DNA from: Serinus canaria
Taxonomy: Eukaryota; Chordata; Aves; Passeriformes; Fringillidae
Length of the DNA: 64,000 bases
Direction: 5' to 3'
NCBI RefSeq assembly: GCF_022539315.1
Contig: NC_066316.1
Coordinates: forward strand, 52,019,994 to 52,083,993
Shown: piece after piece, positions 13,501 through 25,933 of the stretch
Layout: each line of letters starts with the position of its first letter
Position numbering within the stretch: the stretch's first letter is position 1
Notes under the pieces: generated by a model
Seen by the model: the letters and a program-made list of their open reading frames with translations, nothing else
Database searches by the model: none
Told to the model about the DNA's origin: nothing
Made by a program: the position numbers and the translations under genes

Positions 13501-14470
13501 GCTCATGTACACATGGCAGCGCAGGAGACCATCGGTATCAGCACTCATTTTTGGCCATCTGTTGTTAACAACAATAAAGTTTAAAAGTACAGGAGTTTAT
13601 AACCCTATGCCACAGTTTACAGATGTTTCATTTATAGATAAAAAAAAGGAAAAATATATAATTATTTGGTCAAAATGAGGGAGAGCAGGACAGTTTGAAA
13701 GGGAATTCAGGAGCACTAAAGCATTCCTTTCCAAAATAGTCACTATTCCTAATCCTTACCTAAAGATATTCTTGCACCTTTATCTTCTGACATTATTATT
13801 TAACATCTGTATACGTGCCACTAAAGCAAGAAGTCATCCCAGGCTTAACAACTCAGCATGGCTTTGAAGATCAAGCCGAAGTAACAGCAGAGAAAATTGT
13901 CGAGGAAATATTATTAAAGGAAAAATTAGCTTAAAATCAATTGCTTTTATTCTAATGCATTCATATAATCACTTGCCTCTCCTTTCTATAAACTGGTTGT
14001 AAAATCTCTTGAGACAGAGGAACTGTTGCGCTGCATACATGCCTAATGATACTATAACGGCCTATTAAAAAAAGGAAGGAGAAAGATTTATATAACACTT
14101 TACAGGGACAATCACAGCTCATCAAGATATTTTTCTGTGTGAAATCAGGCCCATTTAAGGGAATTTTCCCATTTTTCACCCCAGAGGAAAAAGAAGGTGG
14201 GGGGTGGGGTGGGGGGAATTTTTTGTGCACATATACAAAACCCTCCAAAAACTGTGCATGCTTGAGCAAATTCACTCTTCTGTCTGTTAAACATTCCCAT
14301 CCCAAGACTGTGTTTCAAGACACATCCTCCTAATGAACAGCTGGACCTTGTCTGTACAGCTGGGAGTACCAACACACAGCCTGTCATCTCAAAAGTGAGC
14401 CACAACCTATTCTGCAAAAGGTTGAGTGCCGTTACTTCTTTGCCTATCTTGCTTTTTGCTGCTAGCCAGC
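10569..14470. other. Non-coding stretch
   Basis: Intron-like DNA. It contains a 15-bp imperfect tandem duplication at 12761-12790, a (CAA)n stretch at about 12588-12603, and the G-run cluster at 14199-14216. The 12.4-12.7 kb part is GC-richer than its surroundings but has no coding pattern I can defend. Confidence 0.55.
14199..14216 (+). other. G-run cluster, potential G-quadruplex
   Basis: Three G runs of 6, 4 and 6 are separated by single T bases, so four G-triplets are available within 18 bases. If the host gene is transcribed leftwards, the G-rich strand is the template strand. Confidence 0.7.
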
Positions 14471-14710
14471 ATCTCGCCAGGCATGATTCATGTTACATAA
14501 CTCCAGCTTGTTAAAAACAACAGTTATGCAGCTAGGTAGTACGAAAGATTAATGAGGTAAATCCAGAAGTCGCTTATTACAGAACCCAGACAAAAGCTGC
14601 TCCTTAAATAATATGCCTATGCAACTTTAAACAAATGAATAAGCCGCTGCACCAGCACTGTTTACATTCAAAGTTAATTAAATCTTTCAAATTCAGGATC
14701 CTGTACTCTA
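14470..14710. promoter_or_regulatory. Candidate conserved non-coding element
   Basis: This complex, repeat-free segment carries many short words typical of developmental enhancers: several TTAAT/TAATGAG homeodomain-like cores, ATTAAAT, TTACATAA and TTATGCA. The call is an impression of sequence texture. Conservation cannot be measured here. Confidence 0.25.
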
Positions 14711-15488
14711 GGCTACTCAGTGCCACTTCTCATGCCACTATGTGCAAACTCCCTAGTGCATGTGTGTTTTAGTTTTTAAAAGTGATCCACGTCCCTCCCC
14801 AGTCATCAGAGAATAACAGCTGAATACTAAATCAGTCCATTTCAATCACAAAAATGCTGTATTGCTTTAATGTTCTGGATGACTATGCTGAGATAAAATC
14901 CTCCTCCCTGAGTTAGCAGCAAAATGCTTGTGTTTTGCAAATAACCCTTTTTAGTCATATCCTGGCTTTGGTTATGAAGTGTAAAGGCAGCAGCCCGAGA
15001 GGGTTAAACAGGCTTCCTGTCAATGCTCTGCAAGAAGCCAGCCTCCGTACTGCAGCAAGGCATAGAAATCTGTTCAGGCCCAGTATATTCAGCATTATTC
15101 AGCACTATTGGGACCACATTCCAGGATCCCTCAATGCCCACCTGACAGTGTGTCCTCTGCATTAAGGCAGTGCTATGGTCTCCCCAAGGCAAATCACCTG
15201 ACCATCCTGGTCTTTGCAGCTCAGCTGTGTCCAGTGACATGCTCTGTGGAGCAAGCCATTGCCACATAACTGTATTCTCTTCTCAGTCATTTCTCCAGGA
15301 GGTAAAACAAAAGGAAAAATAAAAAGAAAATTGCAAAGCTCATATTTCTGGCATCACCTCCCCAGCAGAGCAATGGGGAGGTGACTGGCTGCCCCGGGGA
15401 GGAGGCAGCAGCAGCGGGGGCCTGTGCGAGCACCAGCTGGCTGCCAAGCCCAGACCTGAAACTAGGTCTCAGCCCATTCGACTGCAGG

Positions 15489-15546
15489 GGAAGGGAGGGG
15501 GGGAAAAAAAAGAAGAAGAAGAAGAAGAAGAGAAAAAAAAAAAAAA
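15489..15546 (+). repeat. Polypurine tract with (GAA)n
   Basis: An almost pure purine run: G-rich start, A8, (GAA)6-like centre, then A13. Mirror-like polypurine tracts can form triplex DNA. On the minus strand it is a long pyrimidine tract. Confidence 0.9.
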
Positions 15547-18500
15547 GGCAGCAGCACTTTCTCAGAGCAGGAAGAAGGGGAGGCCACGAGCGTTTCCTGT
15601 TGTGCAGCTGAAACAAGCAAAGACGTCATTACACTTACACTCCCTCAGGGTGTCAGCAGATTGAGGGCCAAAGTTCAGTCATTTCCAATGCACTGCAAGG
15701 AGGGAGGTTTGGGAGGAGAAACCAGCAGTGGCTTTATTGCTAACAGTGTTCTCTGCACTTGCATAGCAAAACAGCTAAGCAGTCAGCTGCAAAGTATCGT
15801 ATGTGACTAGAAACAATATTTGCTCAGGAGCCGTGCTGCTCTTGTTTTTCTTGTACAGCTTGTTAGATTGAATATTACTGCAATAGAGAAGTAGAATGAA
15901 ATATTACTACAGTATCAAAATGTACTAAGCTTTTTTCTGCAGCCCATACTTTTGTAAGCATCTGGAAATCAAGTCTTACGTTGCTTTGGATCCCATGAAG
16001 TAAAACATGTTTTGTAAATCCATCAGAGCACTAGTGGGTAAAACTCCCAGATTCCCTTGACAGATATGGCCAGCATCCTGGCAGAGTGAATACAGAGGCT
16101 TCTTTTCAAATTTGCCTCTGTCTTTCTGAAGCAGGTAAGGTCCCACCTTAAGGAAAACAGTGAGGATGCAGGAGTTGGACAGTGGCATGTGGATGTCCAA
16201 GATTTGGTAACTGATTGTCAGCCAGGCTGTCCATCTAAATCTAAGAAAATCAGTAGAGCTGGCAAGCACAGGGGGAATCTGGATTGCAGTCCTACCCACC
16301 ATTACTGCCTTCTTAAGCTAAATATTAGAAAGACTTTTGAAATGGAAAGCATTGACAAGAATCCAAACGAGATTCTTGTCAGAATTCCAGGAGGTTTCAG
16401 AGTCTCCACCAACCACTGGAAGCATTAAAGTGCAGTCTGAACAACTACCTGTAGGAAATGCTTTGGTTATAGCTGATCCTCTCCTGGGGCAGAGGGATGC
16501 ACAGGCTTACAGTACACTCTCACTCATGAGACATATTCTAGACCCATTTTTGACAGTCTCTGAACAACGACTTAAAACACAGTGATAAATGCAGTCATCC
16601 CCCAACAAGCGTGTCCCAGCATACATCGAGTGTGACAGATTGGGTAGCAGGGCTCCACTTGATAGAAGTTGTTTTTCAAATAGAGGTACTTAACAAACCT
16701 CAGTGAAAAAGCTTACAAGGAGTTTGGAAAATGCTCTTCTGAATTCTCACACCATCATCACTAGCTGAAGAGAGTATTTTTGCCTTATTTCTGCAATAAC
16801 CACCCTGTGGTCGCACTGGGAAGTGAAGTCAGTTTTCAGCCCTAGTAATTCAGCATAATAGAGCTGAAACTAGGCAATCACCAGTACATCTTGGATATAC
16901 TGTGTCTTTCATGGGACATAAGGACTGTCACTAGCTAACCAAAACTGATCATTTTACTAAAATAAGGTCAGATATAGTATTTTACTAAACATTTTGGATA
17001 TATTTTCAAACACATTATTCTACAAGGATACAAGCTGGTTTGGTTGTTTTCTACTCTTTCCTTTAAAGTTAAATTTTTCAAAAGTAACTTATCTCTAGGA
17101 TTCATTGCCAGGTACTACTACTTCTTGTTCTGACACTAACTTGAAAACCTAATCCTGAAGGTTGTCAATCTGGCACTAAAAATCAGGACTCTTTTCAATA
17201 TAAAAAAATAAGCAGAGAAATTAGTCTTTGGTGTTGACAATGATTTGCAGTACACAGGCAGTGAAGACAGTTTGGATTAGCCCAGTCAGAGCAAAGTGAT
17301 CAGAATCTCACCCATAAAACTGTGGTTGCTGGAACAGAATCCAGCCCATATTATACAGAGCAGTGGGTGCAAGTAGTGACAATCTCCCGAGACAAGGACA
17401 AAGGGAGTGAACCTTCAGAAGTACTGTAAGAAAGTTTCCACTGGGCACAGCATCCTAAACACCACATATAAAAGCCATTCGACTTTCTGAAATCCAACCA
17501 CTTGGTACCGCATTCACTCAGAACAAACTTGGCCAACTATTTTTAGACTCACGTCCAAGAATGAAGGAAATGCACCAACAATTTGTACTTCTGACCATAC
17601 TGAGACAGCTGGTGCAGGGCACAGCAGCAGCACGGGGCCATGCTGTGTAACCACCAGGCACCACCACACCGTATCACAACAGGTTTCTGCCACACATCTA
17701 CGGCTGCCTGTTGCAACAGAGGGTCTGCTAAAGAACACAGAATATAACAAGGAACAGCAGTGGATTCACACACCCATCCATGTCCTGAGAGTTAACTTTC
17801 ATGTAATTACATCTTACTGTCCCATTAGTATACAAAGAGTATTAAGCCATCTCTGCCATGGTTTGAGGTGAAAAAAGTGGAATATGGTCTCTGCAATATC
17901 CAAATACGACCCTAATGTTTTTAAAAGAGCTGTATGTGTTGTATTGGGTTTTATTCATGAAATGGTTGAAGCTTACAGCAAAGAGACAGATGCAAACTGT
18001 GACCTGATCCCACTAGCAGTGCCCTAGCTACGCTGATGAAAACACTTACCTTTTCACTCCAGAGCAGGTATTGGTTGTGGTAGGTACAAATACATCTGGA
18101 AAACCACTCTTAAAGCTGTCTACTTACAAAGTATCTAACACCTTTAGTGATCCCCACAAACTCAGTTACACTTTCACTCTTTACAGCCCATCCGTACAAC
18201 TTCTAACAAAGCCACTATAGTGTATCACTTAGGAATTCAAATTATGTACAAGGTTTTTCTAATTCTTTCACTTCCATTTTAAGAGAAGTGCAAGTGAAAA
18301 AGCCATTATCTTGAATTTTTTTGTTGTTGAATTGTCACATCACGAAGTGAATTCTCTCAAACGATCCTACAAGCAGATAATTAAAGTATCCTGCACCAAT
18401 TTTATAATGAAAACAAGGCAAAGATGACAAAGTCCAAGCTGCCAAAATACCTGATAGCAGGTCATTATTTATCTTCAAAATATGTGTGGCAAAATACAGA

Positions 18501-18908
18501 AATGGGGGCAGGGAGGGATTATTTTTCACTGTGAACCTGGTGTTCAGCCTAAATAAGCAGTACAGAATGCAGGAGAGTCTGCCCATTGCTGAAGGGCACT
18601 ATCCAACCACCAACACAGTGGCAGCAACTAGAAATTCCCAAAGTATTCCCCACCATTTTGTCTCCTCATTTACTGCACTCAGCTGCCCCATGCCATGCTC
18701 TCCTGCCCCAGGAGGACACTGCCACCAGCACTGGTCTCTCATGCCAGGTACCTGAGGGAGTCTTCAGGCACAGGGACGAGCAGCCTCCCTCCCATTCAGA
18801 AGCTACTGGGAAAATGCTACATTGCCAAAAGGAACATTCCAATTATATGGCAAGGATTTGGTTTAGGATGAAAACATTAAACTTGAAATGGGATGATCCC
18901 ATATAGGG

Positions 18909-19077
18909 TAGATGTGTGTGAGTGTCTGTAGAGACAAAGTGTGGGAGTGTATTTGTGTCTGTGGTGTCTCTATACACATTTACATAAACACTTGTGCACA
19001 TGTGAGTGTATAGATACAAAACAATATGTAGACATCTAAATATATAATTATATCTATAGTCACATTCGAAGTTTATA
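18909..19077. repeat. TG- and TA-rich low-complexity patch
   Basis: Degenerate TGTG words, then ACATTTACATAAACAC-type and TATATA stretches. No regular unit is maintained. Confidence 0.6.
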
Positions 19078-20041
19078 TATAAAGTGATTTAGCTAAGTGG
19101 TACCAAAACCCTGTGATTGTAACTATCTTTTATAATTAATGGCTTATGGAGATTCTTTGGGCAAAACACATCAAGTCCTGGAGGCTAAGTGGGGGAAAAG
19201 GCAAGCCCTCAGTTTGTTGTATCAAGTATTCATATTTTATTTCATATGTCTAATCAAGACAAAGCAGATCTGAAACCCGCATTTAGGAACCTGAAGTTTT
19301 CAACAATAAGTAACCTAATTTCCAGAAACCACAATCAATTGCTAAAATACTTATTTAACTGCCTTCATGGAAACAAAGAGAAAACACTTTAAAAAACTTA
19401 AAAACATCAAATCAACTTGACTGCTTCTGTATTCCATTAATTCAACAAGATCCTAGGCAACAATAATATTTAGAATAAACATTTTTCTTATGGGAATAGC
19501 ATTTTCACTCAAATTGACCAGATGATATCAATTAAAAAACCAAAGATTAGATACAGAAAACACATCTACTGACTAAAAAAAGTAAACTGCACCTCAGTAA
19601 GCACAAAACTTGTTTAAGAAGATATTGACTTTTTCTTTTGAAGGTCTTCTTACTTCTAAGGGGAAAATGCTTTTTTCCCCTTGAGTTATTTTGAACTAGT
19701 TCCAATCCAAACGATGAAACTCCATTCCCTAAAACTGCAGAGAGCACACCCTACTCAGTGTAAAACACTGCACTCCTACACAAATATAAAGTTGAATATA
19801 CCCAAGGCAAACCTCATACTGATTCCAAGTACTGCACTTGGCCTATATGCACACCTTAAAAAAAAGAGAGGAAGATGAAGAGCAATATAAATAAATACAA
19901 ACCAGCGATACAAAAATACAGTAACTTTCTACGCAATATACCATCTGTTCCTCCAGAAAAGCATGCTGCATCAAGCCACAGGGGCTACAGCTAAGAAAAG
20001 CCCTTGTAGAAAAGCCAAGTTCTGTAATGAGCAGTTTCAGA

Positions 20042-20265
20042 AGCTGTGGAGCACTGTACCAGCCACCACAGTAAGGAGGTAGCCTGTGATCCGCTCGGTG
20101 GGAATCGCCATCCCCCCGTGCTGTGGGCTGGGGTTACCCGAGCTGCCACAAGGTCCTCAGAGAGCTCCCCAGATGGAGCAACCCCAGGGTCAGAGGTTCA
20201 CAGCGTGCCAGGAAAGCTGGGCCGTGCTGCGGAGCAAGCACTGGCTGTTTGAGGATGTGGTGTTT
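20042..20265. other. CpG-bearing GC-rich patch in the intron
   Basis: About 220 bases with a local cluster of CpG and GC content well above the flanks. It could be an exon, a small orphan CpG island or a decayed repeat. No coding similarity was recognised. Confidence 0.35.
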
Positions 20266-23200
20266 TGCTATGAGTTTTTTACGGGAAAGTTTTGTCTCCA
20301 GAGTTACAGACACAGTAAACTAGATTTCCCCGTCTACTCCACAGATCCACAGACCACACCTCCACTGCTGCTGCTCCCTTCTCTTGTACCGTGGATCTAG
20401 GATCAGCAAACAGAAATAGCTTCCAGAACATGGGAACAGGCACCCTAGTAGGCCTGCTGCCCCTGAGGCACAGGAAAAGCTGGAGCTGCTGCTGCATGCC
20501 AGGTGCTTGCTCACTGTTGTGTGCCTTACAGCAAATAAAGCGTGCGTCTTCCAGCCACTTGGGCAAGGAGGCAGGCAGGAGAGACCCAGATCAAAGAAGT
20601 GCTAAGGGGTGCTCTGTTATGGTTAAGAAGGCCAAGTAAGGTGTGCAGCCCTCTCCTTCCAGCTGGCAAAGTCTCAGGTACTCAGGATTATGTAGCAAGA
20701 ATTTCCTTCTGCCGCTTCTATTGTTATTCATGATGTGTGTGCTAAAAAACGTATCCGGCCTTTCCAGACTTTGGTTGCATTATCACACCAAACACAGGCT
20801 TTAGGGCAAGGTCTGAGTTTTGTAAACCATGCTTACAGAGAATCTGCTTGTGTTCCCTGTCACCAACCCCAGAACAAACGATGGAATCACAGAACCCTGG
20901 GCAATTAGGAGACCCTACCCAGACTGGAGGGAATTTGTGAGCCAGCACATTATCACAGCTCTCATTAATAAAATAATAAACTGTGCAATTACAGTGGGTT
21001 GTACACATACCTTAGGGTATGCAATAAGGCACAAATTTAGAAATGGAGTATTTCCAACAACCAACAACTTAAACAGGCAAGGATCCTTATCAAACAATTA
21101 GGTTACTCAAGAACTACTCCAATAACTGGCCCTTTTTGCCCAGGGTTATACATTCTAGAACCATGTCATAAGCTTTCATTGAACTAGGCTTTTCTCCTCT
21201 TCCTTTTTTATTTTGTTTATACTGTTTAAAAAAAAAATAAAAAAGCTCATCTCCCCTCTAATCCACCCATCAGATGATGTGCAAGATTTTATTTTAAATT
21301 CCATCCAAGTATGGGGAACTGCAAAGAAAAACTCCATTATCAAGGATAACCTAATTCACTTTGGTGCTACTGGGCTACAGATGGATAAGTAGATACATAG
21401 GGCAGGTGAAATACACCAAAATGAAACATTATGAAATACACCAAAATGAAACATTACAATAGAACCATGCAAACCTTTTGTATAGATTGCTTTATCTTTC
21501 TTTTTACGCTGAACCATACCAGAAACAGACAAAAAAAAAAAAAAAAGCCCCACCAAAAAACCTTTGAAATTATGCCACTTGAAATAAGCAGGCATCAGAC
21601 CTCATTGAAAAAAAAAATAAAATGCAAGCTTCTCACATCTTAATCATTTCAAAACCAAATAATGGGATTTCACTGGGGAGAGAAGCACACAGGACAAGAT
21701 ACAGCCTTGGCTCCAAGCAAGTTTCTTTTTCAGCTGGGTTATAAGTACAAATAACCAAAAAAAGCTAAAACTACTGCTCTAAAACAGTCAGTTGCAACAC
21801 TTTCACCTCCAACTTCATGTACTTTATATTCAAATCACAATGAAAGCACCTTGGGGTATATAATGCATAATTTTTTTTCTAAAATACCTTATACCATCTG
21901 GCAATGAAAAGATCATTTCAGTTGAGAGTGACTTTCGCTGTAGGTCTTCTCTGCCTGAAGTATCCAGAGGCTGATTCCATGCAGACAGTTTTTCCAACAG
22001 CCTCACCTGGTGTTACTATACTCAATGAAAAGCAAACCTTGCATGCTGAAGGATTCCATTTATAGGCTGGGGCAGTCACGAGGAGCACTATTTCAGCAGT
22101 ACAAGTCCTATCTACAGCTGATGGCAAAATCCTGGCCTCATGAAAAAAAATCAAAATCAATAACTTCCCATTCTGCACTTTTATTGGTCAGGACACAATC
22201 CCAAATGACAGAATTTTCATTATATTCACAAGAAATGAGGCAGTTCACATGGTGTCATCTTCTCAGATATGGGGCACTAATTAGAAAACTGTGAGATGAG
22301 GGCAAGACGGTTTTGTGTTGGCTCCAGAGAAAGTGAAACTCCAGCAACAAGATCCGTGTGGGCACGATGCTTTTTAGGACAGCTTTGATTTCCACCATCT
22401 ATTTGCATGGTTAGTCTGCTCATGGATTGACTTTCTGGTCACTTTCCTAGCACCGAGAGAGCTGGCAGCACCAGCTCAGCCGCAGAGGGGAGGTGGGCGT
22501 CCCACCAGAGCAGCAAAGCTCAGAGAGCACCCCACTCAAGGAAAGTGTGCTAAGGCACCACTGATGACAGGGCCTGGGAATGACCCTTCCATCTTCTGAG
22601 CAGAGTGTTGTGTGACTATGTCCTTCAGAAACATGAGGATGTAAAAGGAATTCAAAGTGCTTCGGCTTAAAGGCAAACATCTTTATGGGGTCCAACAAAA
22701 CATGGCCTAGGCTGAATCAGTCACTGGCAGCTAAATGGGGCCATGCTCACTTACTGATCCTGCTGCATCCCCCTGGCACAGGAACAGTGGATAACACTTT
22801 AGAAAGATACCCTGGGCAGACTGACTCTGATACACACTCACCCAAGTGAGACCACCGAAGTTCCTCACTGAGAACAATTAATATTTTTCACCTTTCAACA
22901 AAATGTGGCTGTGTATATGCATCTGTATAGACATTTGTGAAATAAATGCTAACAGTCATACATTAATAATTCAAATAAATTTATTTATTTTAAATATTTT
23001 CTTTGATAGTCAACCAACAGCAGAAGTTGAACCTACATGGAATCCAGGAGAAATCTTCCTCCCAGTGACAAACAAGCCAGATGTCCAAGCATGAGCTCTC
23101 ATGAAATTATTCCAGTTATACTGGTCTATGAAGGAGACAGGACATGACTAGAGGTAAAAGCTATGATCGCATATATGTACATGAGCCTAGATGTATATAC

Positions 23201-25860
23201 TTAGACATGCATTCTTAAATATTTCTTCACACAATGTGGCAAACCCTCTCCCTTTTCTGCTGTAATATGCTCATTTTTATGGGAAATCATCAAAGCAGGA
23301 GCCAAAAAAAAGGGCATTTTTGGCTGAGATAAAAAGACAAGTATAATCCCATCACCTGCATGTGACACTGAATTAGGCAAGAAAATTGAGACATGGCTGT
23401 TTTTTAGTGTGTGAATCTGTAAACAGCCATCAAATGTATTTATTACACTTTTGGCTCACCAGACAACCCACTTGACTGAGAAAAAGAAAATCAAAATTGA
23501 TTTCATTTATTCCCCTGCTTGCTAGTTAAGTGGGTTGAACTATAGGGATTAAATGATACTGCAAAGAAATTAAATCAAAACCATGCATAAGCAAATGTAA
23601 AAACAAATACCTTCAAGCACTGAGCGAGATAAGAAGCTTCATATTCTGTGTGCAAGCTACCTGTGGAGACGTCAAAGTTGGAAGTTAGAGGATGTTACCA
23701 CTGTGTCCTTGAATGTGCCTTCCATAGGATCTTAGTTACTCAGCAACACATGCCTGTATGACTAGAGAAGGGACAGGGATTCTAAAAACTGTATTACTAA
23801 AATTCTGTAGGTTAGAGGGACACTTGACCTGCTAAAAATAACTTCCAGTAGGCAATTATAATCCTGCCAATCACAATCAAACCTCCCATCCCCATCTTAC
23901 TGATCTTCCCTCAAAGCCTCATCCTCAACCAGCATACATCCAAAACTGTGTATTTAACACCCCTGTTTTCTTCTATAATTAATAAGGAAGTGAGTGAGAA
24001 AGAAAATTAAAAGGTTTCTCTCATATTCCCTCCATTTGTGGAAAATAAGCTACACTGAAGTCTTGAAGAGGTGTGCATAAAGGAACTCCATCGTCCCATG
24101 TGTGTTTCTCTTTCCTGCCATGCACAGGCTGATCTGGGGAGCAGGGGAAGGGAAGTCAGGGTACATCTACTGCAAGCTACTTCACTGCTCCTACAGAAGA
24201 ATGAGCCAAGACCCCAAACACACCACTATAAAGCATCACACAGAGGACATACACCAAAACTAAAGCAAAGGTTCTTCCTGTACACTCATCTTTTACAAGT
24301 GAATGTGTCCAGTCCAGCCTCCCACCATGGAGGCTTTGGGTCTGTCAGCCTTGCATGAGGAAATCTGTACAACCCAGAAACAAAACAAGCATTTCCAAGG
24401 TGACATGTAAACACATCCTGTCCTTGCTCCAAAAGAAAAATTTGGAAGACCTGACATTTCGATTCCCTTCTCCATTACTTTCTCACCTCTCCTTCAAGCC
24501 TGTTCATAGGTAATAAACAGAGTGGTTGCTTTTTTTTCCATTAAGAGATCACTAATTTAATAGAATCACTGAACAACTATATGAGCTGAGCTAAAAAACA
24601 AAGCAGAGAAAATGAACATATTGTATGTCATCCTTTTGCCTCTGACAGGACCAAAGTCCTGTCAGACCAAATAAAGGTGCTGTCATACTACTGAATATCA
24701 GCTCCAATTTACAACCTTACTTGTTTAGAAAAAAAATAGCTGACTCAAAATTGCTCTACTAATTACTCCAAATCATGTAGTAGTTTTACTAATGCATGCC
24801 TGACTCTAAAATCCTTCACCAATAATTAACATTACTCACTACAATAAATTAGGTCAAAGATGAGCACAATTTGTGTATTTAATTAGTAATCAGGTAAATC
24901 AGAGATTAAAAATATATTATATATCAAACATGACAGAACCAACTTCACTGTCCTTTTGATCCCAACATTTTCCACCATAAAAACCAACTGCAGAGGTAGC
25001 AACACTGCATTTGGTATCACTCTAGACAAATACCTTTCTGTCAGTTTGTATTTCACTAACATCATTTCCTCCTAAGCGTATTATATAAATGACTCCTACC
25101 CTTACACTTACCACAAATTTCTTCAGATGTATCAGTAACATCTTGCTAAGCCTGTATCAAAATTCAACTGTACCTCACAAATTAAATACATGTAGCTTAT
25201 CCATTATTTAAACCTTAAGAAATCAAATATTCTAGCCAAGCAGCTCTGTGAAAATATTCACTAACTTTTAAAGCGATTTTGCTACTATTGCAGGACCAAG
25301 CATAAAATGATGGAACAGATTGCAAGTTTTGTTTGACACAAATTTACTAAGAATGTTGGAAGAAATTAAATTCACATAGCTTTGAAGAGATTTTAAAGAA
25401 AAATCTCTTTACTCAAAGAGCCTAGTATTACAGCCACACCTGGTGATCAAAACAGATTATCATATCAAGACAGCAGGAAGATGTCCAACTTTATAGTCTC
25501 ATAGTTGATAGTTTAATCCAATTTTTACCAAACTGTAGAAACTTTTATTGAGTTACACAGGACGGGGAATTTGGCTGTAGGAGTCTATGAATGTCCTGCC
25601 AAAGATAAATGCCTTTTTTACTAAAGAACTATTTTACTTCAGACAAATGCACTTAAAAGGCTTTTCATAAACAGTTTCAGAAATTGAATTCATAAACATA
25701 ACTGATTTTAAATGGGAAAAAGTAAAAAATTGTCCATTTCTATTGTTACAGAAGACCATGAATTGTACTTGATTTTCTTTTCTAAAACATTAACAAAGCA
25801 GTTTTAGAAGTTCAGCTCTCAAGATGAATCAGTGTTTCACAGGTGCCACACAGGACTCAG
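20266..25860. other. Non-coding stretch
   Basis: AT-rich intron-like DNA. It holds a perfect 25-bp tandem duplication at 21407-21456 and an A run at about 21531-21546. No gene or transposon was recognised. Confidence 0.55.
21407..21456. repeat. Perfect 25-bp tandem duplication
   Basis: Two identical 25-bp copies sit head to tail (21407-21431 and 21432-21456) with no difference, suggesting a recent replication-slippage event. Confidence 0.95.
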
Positions 25861-25861
25861 C

Positions 25862-25933
25862 TAACACTGTCAGCGCGCAGAGGTGTCAGTGAACCACGGG
25901 CCTGCACGATGCTCTAGGGCGTCTCTTCCACTG
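25862..25933 (-). other. CpG cluster behind a splice-acceptor-like tract
   Basis: On the minus strand a pyrimidine-rich run (TTTTCTTTCTTCCTGC) leads to CCTTAG, with AG at 25935-25934. It is followed by a 70-base block with several CpG, including GCGCGC, inside CpG-poor intron. It could be an alternative 5' untranslated exon of the leftward gene. No strong donor follows it within the next 100 bases, so this is speculative. Confidence 0.2.

Larger units (their letters stand above)
14711..20040. other. Non-coding stretch
   Basis: Intron-like DNA containing the purine tract at 15489-15546 and a TG/TA-rich simple-sequence patch at about 18909-19077. No gene was recognised. The 100-130 codon frames here overlap each other on both strands and do not look like proteins. 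Confidence 0.55.
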
